A stretch of 64,000 nt of DNA. It comes from Thermomonas aquatica (GTDB lineage Bacteria > Pseudomonadota > Gammaproteobacteria > Xanthomonadales > Xanthomonadaceae). Below the pieces are notes generated by a model. It saw only the letters and a list, made by a program, of their open reading frames with translations. It made no database searches and had not been told where the DNA came from. A program made the translations under genes and the position numbers. How positions within the stretch are numbered: position 1 is the first letter of the stretch; the number at the start of each line of letters is the position of its first letter. The stretch is from NCBI RefSeq assembly GCF_006337105.1, contig NZ_CP040871.1, positions 2,622,501 to 2,686,500 of the forward strand, in the 5' to 3' direction. Positions 34,603 through 42,814 of this stretch are shown here, in pieces.

Positions 34603-35634
34603 CTACGCCGGCTGGTTCGACGGCTCGTCGGGGATCCGCAGCACGGCGACGTGCCTGCCTTCGACCAGCCGCGTCTCCACGTCGCCGCGGCCGTCGCTGA
34701 GCGCGCGAACCCGTTCGCGCGCCGAGTTCAGGCCGATGCGATGGCCTTCCGGTGCCCGGCTGCCGTCGGCGGGCATGTCGTTGTCGACCTCGATGCGGAT
34801 CCAGCCATCCGCGCGTTCCAGCCGGATGCCCACGCTGCCGCCGGCGGGCAAGCGTTCGATGCCGTGGCGGATGGCGTTTTCCGCCAGCGGCTGCAGCGAC
34901 AGCGCCGGGACGGTGGCATCGGGCAGCCTGTCCGGCAGGTCCCAAGCCACCTGCAGGCGCGGCCCGAAGCGCAGCGCCTCGATTTCGAGGTAGCGCCGGG
35001 TCAATTCGATTTCCTTGGCCAGCGGGATCCGTTCCGGTCCCCGCAGGGCGGCGCGGAACAGGTCGGCCAGGTCCAGCAGCACGCGTTCGGCTTCGTCCGG
35101 CCGGGCATGCACCAGCGCCGCGCTGGTATTGAGCGTATTGAACAGGAAATGCGGGCGGATCCGCGCGCGCAGGGATTCCAGTTCGAGTTGCTTGGTGCGG
35201 ACGGCGAGCTGGCGCGCACGCCAGTAGTTCTGATAGGTCAGCAAGGCGAACAAGCCCACCACGAAAGCCATCGCCAGCATCCTTGCCATGAATGCGGTGC
35301 GGCCATGCTCGATGCTGTTGGTGAGGCCGATGATGCCCCAGGCCGCCGCGGAGACCAGCGATGTCATCCCGAGCAGGATGGCCAGGCATGCCCATGCCAC
35401 CCATTGCGCCGGCATTCGGGCCAGCAACCCGCGTGCCAGGTACAACGCGCAAAGCGTGCCAAGCGCAATCCACTGGATCCCCAGCGACGACAATCCGAAC
35501 CGTACCAGCCAGCCGTTGTCCCCGGCGGACGCAAGGGCCAACACCAGCGCCAATGCCTCGCCGGCGAGCACTACGGCCATCAAGGCGGTCGGGCGCCAGA
35601 GGGCATCGAGCGGAGCGGAGGAGGTTGGATCCAA
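34603..35634 (-). CDS. AlgZ/FimS-type sensor histidine kinase
   Basis: A 343-residue LytS-like kinase. Four hydrophobic helices at about residues 17-135 replace a periplasmic sensor domain. The His_kinase domain carries RIRPHFLFNTLNTSAALV with the phospho-acceptor-like His162, and an HATPase domain with LQPLAENAIRHGIE (N box) and GLNSARERV (G box). These features match AlgZ/FimS, which with AlgR controls type IV pilus minor pilin genes in Pseudomonas. No response regulator lies next to it, so its partner is elsewhere. The frame starts with TTG at 35634 and lacks a good ribosome site; ATG at 35580 is an alternative. It is divergent from the minor-pilin operon. Confidence 0.82.
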   Translation of the reverse strand: MDPTSSAPLDALWRPTALMAVVLAGEALALVLALASAGDNGWLVRFGLSSLGIQWIALGTLCALYLARGLLARMPAQWVAWACLAILLGMTSLVSAAAWGIIGLTNSIEHGRTAFMARMLAMAFVVGLFALLTYQNYWRARQLAVRTKQLELESLRARIRPHFLFNTLNTSAALVHARPDEAERVLLDLADLFRAALRGPERIPLAKEIELTRRYLEIEALRFGPRLQVAWDLPDRLPDATVPALSLQPLAENAIRHGIERLPAGGSVGIRLERADGWIRIEVDNDMPADGSRAPEGHRIGLNSARERVRALSDGRGDVETRLVEGRHVAVLRIPDEPSNQPA

Positions 35635-35788
35635 GGCGCAATCGGGGAGGGGGAGGTTGCCCTATGATGACGCGCTGGCAGGGCTGCGTCCGCAGCCATT
35701 CGTGCCGGGGAACGGGCCGCCCATCGGGGATCGGTGGCGAAGCCCAGATCGGGCCGATATGGTCTGCATGCCGAAATTCGGGGGCAAA
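35635..35788. promoter_or_regulatory. Shared divergent upstream region of the kinase gene and the minor-pilin operon
   Basis: A 154-base non-coding stretch between the two divergent starts. A TATGAT box (35663-35668) is a possible -10 for the pil operon, without a convincing -35. CCATTCGTG (35696-35704) matches seven of nine positions of the AlgR consensus CCGTTCGTC as I recall it. Both are weak signals; the location is what makes the region of interest. Confidence 0.3.
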
Positions 35789-36298
35789 ATGTCACCTTAC
35801 TGCATCAAGCGTTCGCGATCGGGCAGCCCCGACGGGTTCACCGTGGTCGAGTTGATGGTGACTCTGGCAGTCATCGGGATTCTGGCCGTCATCGCTACGC
35901 CCAGCATGACCGCCCTGATCAACAACAGCCGTGTCGCGGGTCAGACTGAAGAGCTCGTCGCCTCGTTGCAACTCGCCCGGGCGGAAGCGATTCGTCGCAA
36001 TGCGCGGGTCACCGTCTGCGCAGGGGCGGCAGGCGCCTGCAGTGGCAGCGGGACTTGGGGCGGCTGGACGATCTTCGGCAGGGATAACACGCTTGCCGTG
36101 CCGGCCAATGACGTGATCCGCGATACCACTGCAAGTCCTTCGATGCAGGTCACCGGCCCCACCGGCGGCATCGTGTTCAAACCATCGGGAATGATCGACA
36201 GCCAGTTGAACCTGGAAGTCGCCAAGTCCAGCGACAAGAGGTGCCTGTCCGTGCTGATCAGTGGCGTGGTGTCCGTGGCAAAGGGGGCGTGCCCATGA
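35789..36298 (+). CDS. fimT: Type IV pilus minor pseudopilin FimT/FimU (GspH family)
   Basis: A 169-residue prepilin. The leader MSPYCIKRSRSGSPDG ends in Gly before FTVVELM, so PilD cleavage leaves N-methyl-Phe with Glu at mature position 5. The N-terminal helix (VVELMVTLAVIGILAVIATPSM) is typical and the C-terminal GspH domain follows, with cysteines near residues 88, 94, 156 and 168 that may pair. It forms part of the priming complex at the pilus tip. The ATG at 35789 is the most likely of three in-frame starts. It overlaps pilV by four bases. Confidence 0.88.
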   Translation: MSPYCIKRSRSGSPDGFTVVELMVTLAVIGILAVIATPSMTALINNSRVAGQTEELVASLQLARAEAIRRNARVTVCAGAAGACSGSGTWGGWTIFGRDNTLAVPANDVIRDTTASPSMQVTGPTGGIVFKPSGMIDSQLNLEVAKSSDKRCLSVLISGVVSVAKGACP

Positions 36299-36780
36299 GT
36301 CGTCGCTTGCATCCGGCCGCATCGCCGCGCCACGCGCGTGGCATCGGCTTGATCGAGGTAATGGTGTCGGTGCTGGTGCTGGCCGTGGGCCTGCTGGGCA
36401 TCGCCGCGATGCAATCGCTGGCCTTGCGCGGCGGCCAGGGTTCGCTGGAAAGCACGCAGGCGGTGATGGCCACCAACTCCATCCTCGAGGCCATCCGCTC
36501 CAACCGCGACCAGGCCAACGCCTACAACATGGCGAAGACTTGTGCCGTGCCCGCATCAACCGGCACCACGGCGTCGAATGACAGGGCGGCCTGGATCTCG
36601 GCGCTGAAAACCACCATCGGTTCGGGCGTCGCCGCCGATACCACGACCTGTGGGCAGATATCCAATTGCGATAGCGCCAACGCTACCAACTGCACCATCA
36701 CCGTGTTCTGGGACGATTCCCGCGCGGGAACGGATGCGGGCGGCACCAATCGCTCGCTTTCCGTGGAGTCGCAGATATGA
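36295..36780 (+). CDS. pilV: Type IV pilus minor pilin PilV
   Basis: A 161-residue prepilin. After an 18-residue basic leader (ending HARG) the mature sequence begins IGLIEVMVSVLVLAVGLLGI, with Glu at position 5, followed by AAMQSLALRGG, a PilV hallmark, and a small globular domain with four cysteines. It joins FimT, PilW and PilX in the minor-pilin complex that primes assembly and carries PilY1. The start overlaps the fimT stop as ATGA, and the end overlaps pilW the same way. Confidence 0.9.
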   Translation: MSRRLHPAASPRHARGIGLIEVMVSVLVLAVGLLGIAAMQSLALRGGQGSLESTQAVMATNSILEAIRSNRDQANAYNMAKTCAVPASTGTTASNDRAAWISALKTTIGSGVAADTTTCGQISNCDSANATNCTITVFWDDSRAGTDAGGTNRSLSVESQI

Positions 36781-37658
36781 GCCGCATCCGCCAGCCGCGA
36801 CACATGGGTTTCGGCCTGATTGAGTTGATGATCGCGATGGTGCTGGGCTTGCTGGTGCTTGGCGCGGCGATCGCCGTATTCCAGTCCAACCAGCGGACTT
36901 TCAACGCCAACGAAGGCCAGAACCGCATCCAGGAAGGCGCGCGGGCGGCATATGAGATGCTCTCGCGCGACCTGCGTGCGACCGGTGGCACGGCCTGTTC
37001 AAAGCAGGCCATCCCGGACGTCGAACACGCGAACAGCGCCGATGAGAACAATCTGATGGTCACGCCGATCACCGGCACGGCGAATGAATTCACCGTAGTG
37101 TCCGCCGACGACGCTTCGTACCAGATCACTGCGGCCACCACTACGACGGCGACCCTCCTTCCACCATCGCCGCTGCCGGCGGGCTGGAAGCTCTCTAGTG
37201 GGTTCAAGGAGAACGACAAGCTAGTGCTGTGCAACGCCACGCGCATGTACGTGGTGACGATCAGCGGTGGTGGCGTCAACGATGCCACCAACACCCTTAC
37301 GTTTTCCCCTGCGACGCCGGTGCCGATCTACCAGTCGGGCATTGCCCCGGAAGCCACTGTGTCCGCCGCCCGCTTCCGCAGCGCGCGTTGGTACCTCAAC
37401 GGCGGGTCGCTTTACACCAGCAGGAATGGAGTGGCGCAGGCGGTGGTGCCTGGCGTGACGGCGATGAACGTCAGCTATCGCCAGCTCAATGGCGCCGCCT
37501 ACACCACTACGCCCTCCTGGCCCGATGTGGTGGCGGTGCGGGTGAACCTCACCCTGCGCGGCCAGCGCACCATCGGCGGCGACGTCAGGGTCGATGGCAG
37601 CAACTTCATCACCCGTACGACCTCAAACACCACCGCAATCAGGATCAAAGTGCCATGA
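36777..37658 (+). CDS. pilW: Type IV pilus minor pilin PilW
   Basis: A 293-residue prepilin, the largest of the minor pilins, as in other species. The leader ends in MG before FGLIELMIAMVLGLLVLGAA (Glu5 present). The segment FQSNQRTFNANEGQNRIQEGARAAYEML is the family signature (shown here in part only: NEGQNRIQEGARAAYEML). A long beta-rich domain follows. It is translationally coupled to pilV and pilX by ATGA overlaps, so the subunits are made in step. Confidence 0.9.
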   Translation: MSRIRQPRHMGFGLIELMIAMVLGLLVLGAAIAVFQSNQRTFNANEGQNRIQEGARAAYEMLSRDLRATGGTACSKQAIPDVEHANSADENNLMVTPITGTANEFTVVSADDASYQITAATTTTATLLPPSPLPAGWKLSSGFKENDKLVLCNATRMYVVTISGGGVNDATNTLTFSPATPVPIYQSGIAPEATVSAARFRSARWYLNGGSLYTSRNGVAQAVVPGVTAMNVSYRQLNGAAYTTTPSWPDVVAVRVNLTLRGQRTIGGDVRVDGSNFITRTTSNTTAIRIKVP

Positions 37659-38251
37659 ACCAGGCCCTGCAATCCCGTGCATCGGTCGCGCGCCAGCGCC
37701 AGCAGGGCGTATCCCTGCTGGTGGTGCTGCTTCTGCTCATCGTGATGTCCATCCTCGGGATCGCCGTGTTGCGCAGTTCGGCCATGCAGGAACGGATGAG
37801 TGCAAACATGGTCGACCGCAACGAAGCCATGCAGGCGGCCGAAACCGGCCTGCTGATCGCCCAGAACAGCGTGATCCGCGGCACCTTCAATCCGATGTGG
37901 GACGGTGGCCAGACCTACACGTCGTTGCGCACGGCCGCAGGCAAGACCTGTTCCGCCAATGGCTACTGCGACCGCAGCAACCCCGCGAATGCCGCCACTT
38001 GGCAGACCGCCAGTCCGCCCGCGTCGGCGGCCTATGTAACCTTGCCCACGGGCAAAGGCAGCTATGCCTTCACTGTCGAGTATCTGGGCAAGGCGCAGGG
38101 GGCGAGCGAGGAAACGCGCGGCGTCTGCGAAACCTCGAACGTGCCCCGCTACCAGTGCGAACGTCCGATGTTCCGTGTCACGTCCTACGGTCGCGGCCGT
38201 GGCGTGTCCACGGTGGTTCTGCAGGCGAACGTCGTCAGCCAGGCGCGTTGA
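37655..38251 (+). CDS. pilX: Type IV pilus minor pilin PilX
   Basis: A 198-residue prepilin. The leader ends RQQG before VSLLVVLLLLIVMSILG; there is no Glu at mature position 5, the same feature seen in PilX and GspK proteins, which are placed at the tip. AMQAAETGLLIAQ at about residues 66-78 is a PilX signature. Five cysteines in the globular part could form disulfides. The start overlaps pilW; pilY1 begins 27 bases after its stop. Confidence 0.9.
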   Translation: MNQALQSRASVARQRQQGVSLLVVLLLLIVMSILGIAVLRSSAMQERMSANMVDRNEAMQAAETGLLIAQNSVIRGTFNPMWDGGQTYTSLRTAAGKTCSANGYCDRSNPANAATWQTASPPASAAYVTLPTGKGSYAFTVEYLGKAQGASEETRGVCETSNVPRYQCERPMFRVTSYGRGRGVSTVVLQANVVSQAR

Positions 38252-38278
38252 TCAACCCTTGAATCCACGGGTCATACC

Positions 38279-41200
38279 ATGAACCGCAAGCTTTCCACCA
38301 ACGACCGCAAGCTGGCCAGCGCCGCCCGCGCCCGCGCCGAATGGCGTGTGCTGCCTGCCGCTTTCCTCGCCACGCTGCTGGCACTGCCCATTAATGCCGC
38401 GGTCCTCATCCCTGGTGACCCGCTGGCTTCGGGCGTACGGGTGGCGCCGAACGTACTGTTCATCCTTGACGATTCCGGGTCGATGGCCTGGGAAAACATC
38501 AACAATGGCGACATCAGCGCGGTCACCGGTTCCGGTAGTTTCAGCGACGGCCCCAACAGCGGCGGCGTGACGTCCGGCAATACCGGCGACTTCACCGATT
38601 CGACCGGCAACGGGGTGATGTACGACCAGAACTACAACACCAACACGCTGTACTACAACCCGACAGTGAAGTACGAGCCCTGGTTCGACGCCAGTGGTAC
38701 CCGCCTGACGGGCGGCACCGCCTACGACAGCGCGTACAGCGATACCAACTTTGTCGCCTATACCGGCGTGGAGAACAGCACCAGCAGTGGTACGGTGAAC
38801 CTGTCCAACAGCATCCGCACCTTCTACGCACCGAAGCTTGAGGGCGGCACCACGGCGTACCTGTCGAACATCGGCAACTACTACCGGTTCCAGATCCTCG
38901 CCGGTAGCAACTCCCGCATCATTCGTGCCGAGTGGGGACAGTTGGCAATCACCGCCAATAGCCCGAGCATCAGCCCTAACTCAGGCACCACGTCCAACGC
39001 GACCGTCTCGACCAGCACCACTGGGTCTGCGACCGCAAACCGGGCGATCGAATTCACGATCAACAACTCATCCAGTGGTTCCGGCACGCGTAGTCTGAAT
39101 TACTCGGTGCTTGACCCGTCCGGAACCACCGTGTGCTCCGGCACCGCCGCCGAGGCGGGCAGCGCCACCTGCATTGTGTCGAATACCATTGCGGGCAGTT
39201 ACAGCATCAGGCTGCAGCGGAGCGGCGATACCGCCAGCAACCGCACCTATACATTGTCCGCCCGCACCAGCACCAACTGCGATGGCAGCAGTTTTACCGC
39301 GAATGCCTGGAGCTGGATTGCTTGCACTGAAAATACGCCGGTCGTGCCCGACACCGCCAATGGCGGAACCATGCAGCGGACGGTGGACGACGAGAAGATC
39401 AATTTCGCCACCTGGTATTCCTACTATCGCACCCGTATCAAGACCGCCAAGGGCGGCGCCGCCGAGGCATTCAATACCCAAGGCAACAAGGTGCGCGTGG
39501 GTTATCGCAGCTTGCACGGCAACGGCAGCGCCAACTACAACATTCCGGTTCAGGACGGCAACGACGGCCGTTTCGTGAACAACGATGGCACAAACGGCAA
39601 CCCGTCCACCACCAGTCGCTCGGTATGGTTCAACCGCTTGTTCCGGGCCAGTGCCGCCAACGGCACGCCGCTGCAATCCATCCTGGACGGTGCCGGGAAG
39701 TATTTCCAACTCGATACTGCCGCAGGACCCTACGGGCCGGAAGCCACAGCAAACCAGTTGTCCTGCCGCCAGAACTTCACTGTGCTCACCACCGACGGTT
39801 ACTGGAACGGCGGTACGGTCACGACCGGCTCGGATGGCGACGGAGGCAACGGCAGCGTGATCACCAATGGTCTGCCTGCCGCGGATCCCAACTACAAGAC
39901 CTACCAGTACCTGATGCCTGCCCCGTACAAGGACAGCAACAGCAATACCCTGGCCGACGTGGCCATGAAGTACTGGAAGACCGACCTGCGAACGGACCTG
40001 GCCAATAACGTGCCCAGCGAGTATTCCAAGATCGCGTCGGAGAACAACATCGTTGGCCGCGACCCGGCGTTCTGGCAGCACATGGTCACCTTTACGATTT
40101 CGATCGGCCTGAAGGCCGCCAGCGGTTTGTCCAGCGTGTCCGACGTCACCGCCGCCACCATCTGGGCCGCCCCGGGCGACGACGACATCGACAACATCGA
40201 CGACCTGCTGCATGCCGCCGTCAATGGACGCGGCACCTTCGTGGCCGCGGCCAGTCCGCAATCGTTCGCCGACGGCCTGGAGGCCGCGCTGGCCAAGATC
40301 AGCGAGCGCACCGCCTCCTTCTCCAACGTGGGCGCCACCAGCTCCACCGAGCTCAACACCGGTGCGCTGATCTTCAGCGCCAGCTATGTGGCCGGCCGCT
40401 GGACCGGCATGTTGCGCGCGGACAACCTGATCAACGGCACCGAGGTCTGGAAGACCACCAATGCCGGTATTTTCCCGGCCTATGGCAGCCGGAACATCTA
40501 CACCCGCGGCGGCACCCTGACTGGTGGCGTCGGTGCCGGCGGTACCGGTGGCGGCACCACCTTCCCGACTGCGCAGCAAACCGCCGCGCTGGTTCGCACC
40601 GGCGGCCCGGCCAACTACGAGGTGTCCGGCGCGGACAATGCGTCCTACATCCGCGGCAACCAGTCGAAGGAGGGCACGGCCCCCGGCAAGCTGCGCCCGC
40701 GCACCACGTTGCTGGGCGACATCGTCGATTCCTCGCCCGCTTACGTGACGGATACCGATACCGTTTACATCGGCGCAAACGACGGCATGTTGCACGCCTT
40801 CAACGCCGCCAATGGCCAGGAGCAGTTCGCCTATATCCCGGGGATCATCAACTTCGGCTACTTGGCCGATCTGAGCCGCCGTGACTACGACCACCGCTGG
40901 TTTGTGGACGGTCCGATCGCGATCAGCTCGCGGGCCCAGAGCCCCACCGGCGACAAGAACATCCTCGTGGGTGCGCTGGGTCGTGGCGGCAAGGGGGTTT
41001 ATGCGCTGGATGTCACGAATCCGGGTGCGTTCAACGCCAGCAACGTCAAGTGGGAGCGTTCTTCCACCTCGGGTACGCCGGCGTCCGACAACATGGGCAT
41101 GGTGATGGGTCAGCCGGTCCTGGCCAAGGTGCGCAACGGCACCCTGACGTCGGCGGTTGTGCTAGGCAACGGCATCAACAGCGGCAGCGACAAGGCCTCA

Positions 41201-42091
41201 CTGCTGGTCCTGAACATGGACGACGGCAGCGTGATCCGGGAAATCCCCACCGACAACACCACCAATAACGGGTTGTTCGCCCCCACCGGCCTCTACGCCG
41301 CGGATGGCAAGACACTGGTTTATGTCTATGCCGGCGACCTGCAGGGCAATGTCTGGAAGTTCGACCTGACCTCCAGCACGCCGGGATCCTGGTCGGCCAA
41401 GAAGATTTTCCACGCAGAGAAGACCGCGGGAACGCCGCAGCCGATCACCGGCGGCATCGCCACGGCGGTGGACCCGCGCACCAACAAGCGCTGGATCCTG
41501 TTCGGCACCGGCAGTTTCCTGACTGCGGCTGATGCAAACGACATCGGTACCAACAAGCAGAGTATGTACGGGGTGATGGACGACATCACCGTCGGCTCCG
41601 CTTACACCCGCAGCGATCTCACCGCGCGCACAGTCACCGCGGATGGCGCGGGCGAACGCTACTTCCAGGACCTGACCGCCTTAACTAACAAGGGCTGGTA
41701 TGTCGACCTGCCCGACAAGGGCGAGCGCATCGTGCAGAGCGCGCAGATCGACGGCTCGTACTTGGTCACCGCCAGCATGATGCCTTCCGGCAATTCCTGC
41801 GCGGACGCCTCGGGCAGTGGCTACATCAATGCCATCACTCCGTTCCCGGACATGCGGGCCAGCGGACGGTCCTATTTCGACCTTGACCGCGATGGCAGCA
41901 CGGACGATGCCGGCACCAGTGGCAAACCCACTGGTTCGTTCAAGACCAACGGTATCCCGACCCTGCCATTGCTGTTGCCGGGCCAGGGACGCTACGGCGC
42001 GGCGGACGGGCTGGGCGGGTATTCCGGCGGATTCGGCACGGGCCGGCCGGCGTGGACTCGCGTTTCCTGGCGCGAATTGCGAGATGATTGA
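38279..42091 (+). CDS. pilY1: Type IV pilus tip adhesin PilY1
   Basis: A 1270-residue secreted protein that caps the pilus and acts in adhesion, surface sensing and retraction control. The signal peptide is long (about 40 residues, ending LPINA). A von Willebrand A-like region near the N-terminus starts VLFILDDSGSM, with the DxSxS metal site kept. The C-terminal PilY1 propeller begins around RPRTTLLGDIVDSSPAYV and holds VYIGANDGMLHAFNA. A calcium-loop-like DLDRDGSTDDAG lies near residue 1200. It is in its normal place between pilX and pilE. GC content dips slightly across its middle part, which is common for surface adhesins. Confidence 0.93.
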   Translation: MNRKLSTNDRKLASAARARAEWRVLPAAFLATLLALPINAAVLIPGDPLASGVRVAPNVLFILDDSGSMAWENINNGDISAVTGSGSFSDGPNSGGVTSGNTGDFTDSTGNGVMYDQNYNTNTLYYNPTVKYEPWFDASGTRLTGGTAYDSAYSDTNFVAYTGVENSTSSGTVNLSNSIRTFYAPKLEGGTTAYLSNIGNYYRFQILAGSNSRIIRAEWGQLAITANSPSISPNSGTTSNATVSTSTTGSATANRAIEFTINNSSSGSGTRSLNYSVLDPSGTTVCSGTAAEAGSATCIVSNTIAGSYSIRLQRSGDTASNRTYTLSARTSTNCDGSSFTANAWSWIACTENTPVVPDTANGGTMQRTVDDEKINFATWYSYYRTRIKTAKGGAAEAFNTQGNKVRVGYRSLHGNGSANYNIPVQDGNDGRFVNNDGTNGNPSTTSRSVWFNRLFRASAANGTPLQSILDGAGKYFQLDTAAGPYGPEATANQLSCRQNFTVLTTDGYWNGGTVTTGSDGDGGNGSVITNGLPAADPNYKTYQYLMPAPYKDSNSNTLADVAMKYWKTDLRTDLANNVPSEYSKIASENNIVGRDPAFWQHMVTFTISIGLKAASGLSSVSDVTAATIWAAPGDDDIDNIDDLLHAAVNGRGTFVAAASPQSFADGLEAALAKISERTASFSNVGATSSTELNTGALIFSASYVAGRWTGMLRADNLINGTEVWKTTNAGIFPAYGSRNIYTRGGTLTGGVGAGGTGGGTTFPTAQQTAALVRTGGPANYEVSGADNASYIRGNQSKEGTAPGKLRPRTTLLGDIVDSSPAYVTDTDTVYIGANDGMLHAFNAANGQEQFAYIPGIINFGYLADLSRRDYDHRWFVDGPIAISSRAQSPTGDKNILVGALGRGGKGVYALDVTNPGAFNASNVKWERSSTSGTPASDNMGMVMGQPVLAKVRNGTLTSAVVLGNGINSGSDKASLLVLNMDDGSVIREIPTDNTTNNGLFAPTGLYAADGKTLVYVYAGDLQGNVWKFDLTSSTPGSWSAKKIFHAEKTAGTPQPITGGIATAVDPRTNKRWILFGTGSFLTAADANDIGTNKQSMYGVMDDITVGSAYTRSDLTARTVTADGAGERYFQDLTALTNKGWYVDLPDKGERIVQSAQIDGSYLVTASMMPSGNSCADASGSGYINAITPFPDMRASGRSYFDLDRDGSTDDAGTSGKPTGSFKTNGIPTLPLLLPGQGRYGAADGLGGYSGGFGTGRPAWTRVSWRELRDD

Positions 42092-42118
42092 TCGATGACC
42101 AGCCAGCAAGGAATCCCC

Positions 42119-42508
42119 ATGCGTACGCGTCGTGTTTCCGGTTTCAGCCTGATCGAGTTGATGGTGGTCGTGGCGATCATCGCGATCCTCGCGTCGATCG
42201 CGCTGCCGGCCTACAACAACCACGTGCGCAAAGCACGCCGCGCCGCGGGCGCTTCCTGCGCGCTGGCCATTGCCCAGCAGGCCGAGCGCTACTACACCGT
42301 CAACTTGCGCTATACCGGCTTTGTCGCGAACACCGGGATTTGCGAACCGGAGACGCTGAACTTCTACAACATCGCCGTTCCCACCGCGAACCAGAAGAAC
42401 TACAGCGTCACCGCAACGGCGAAGGGCAAACAGGCCGGGGATAGTGGCTGCTCGCCGCTGTCAATCAATCAGGCGGGTGCCAAGGGGCCTGCTGCCAGCT
42501 GTTGGTGA
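42119..42508 (+). CDS. pilE: Type IV pilin PilE-like minor pilin
   Basis: A 129-residue prepilin. The leader MRTRRVSG precedes FSLIELMVVVAIIAILASIA, a perfect type IVa N-terminus with Glu5. The mature part has ALPAYNNHVRKARRAAG and cysteines at about residues 49, 77, 109 and 128, the last being the disulfide-loop pair near the C-terminus. The ATG at 42119 follows AAGGA by six bases; an in-frame ATG at 42095 is less likely. It closes the operon, and the order fimT-V-W-X-Y1-E matches Lysobacteraceae and Pseudomonas. Confidence 0.9.
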   Translation: MRTRRVSGFSLIELMVVVAIIAILASIALPAYNNHVRKARRAAGASCALAIAQQAERYYTVNLRYTGFVANTGICEPETLNFYNIAVPTANQKNYSVTATAKGKQAGDSGCSPLSINQAGAKGPAASCW

Positions 42509-42529
42509 TTGGCAAAAGAGCAGACGATG

Positions 42530-42554
42530 CAAGGCCCGCTTCTCGCGGGTCTTG
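42530..42554 (+). terminator. Possible terminator after the minor-pilin operon
   Basis: CAAGGCCCGC (42530-42539) and GCGGGTCTTG (42545-42554) form a 10-base stem with one G-T pair and a five-base loop, 21 bases after the pilE stop. Only a short T-poor tail follows, so strength is uncertain. Confidence 0.5.
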
Positions 42555-42642
42555 TACATTCCGGATCGGCGATGGGTGCAAACGCGGGTAGATCGCCGGT
42601 TTGACCTCAATTCCAAAAGAGGCATGTCTTGCAGTCGACGGC

Positions 42643-42671
42643 TTGCCCGCCCCGGATCTGGCGTCTACAAT
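42643..42671 (+). promoter_or_regulatory. Promoter of tRNA-Asn
   Basis: TTGCCC (42643-42648) and TACAAT (42666-42671) are 17 bases apart, with the mature tRNA starting 11 bases after the -10. GCGCACCCT between them and the tRNA is GC-rich, as in stringently controlled stable-RNA promoters. Confidence 0.65.
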
Positions 42672-42681
42672 GCGCACCCTT

Positions 42682-42758
42682 GCCCGAATAGCTCAGCCGG
42701 TTAGAGCACTTGACTGTTAATCAGGGGGTCGTTGGTTCGAGTCCAACTTCGGGCGCCA
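42682..42758 (+). tRNA. tRNA-Asn (anticodon GTT)
   Basis: A 77-base tRNA gene with acceptor stem GCCCGAA/TTCGGGC, D-arm AGCTCAGCCGGTTAGAGC, anticodon stem-loop with GTT in CTGTTAA, T-arm GGTTCGAGTCC, discriminator G and encoded CCA (42756-42758). A promoter lies directly upstream and a strong terminator follows at 42765. Confidence 0.95.
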
Positions 42759-42764
42759 GATGTG

Positions 42765-42790
42765 AAAAACCCGCCGAAAGGCGGGTTTTT
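42765..42790. terminator. Terminator after tRNA-Asn, shared with the convergent pseudopilin gene
   Basis: AAAAACCCGCC (42765-42775) and GGCGGGTTTTT (42780-42790) make a perfect stem with a GAAA loop, with A-run and T-run at its two bases. It can stop transcription from both directions, and the minus-strand pseudopilin gene ends 24 bases away. Confidence 0.92.
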
Positions 42791-42814
42791 CGTTTCTGAA
42801 GGCGGGAATCGGCC

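Noticed and set aside
35675..35695. Possible sigma-54 promoter before fimT (TGGCAGGG)
   Set aside because: The GG element is there, but the required GC at the -12 position is absent at the right distance, so I do not support it.
42682..42758. tRNA-Asn as an attachment site of an integrated element
   Set aside because: No repeat of the tRNA 3' end, integrase or mobility gene was noticed on either side.
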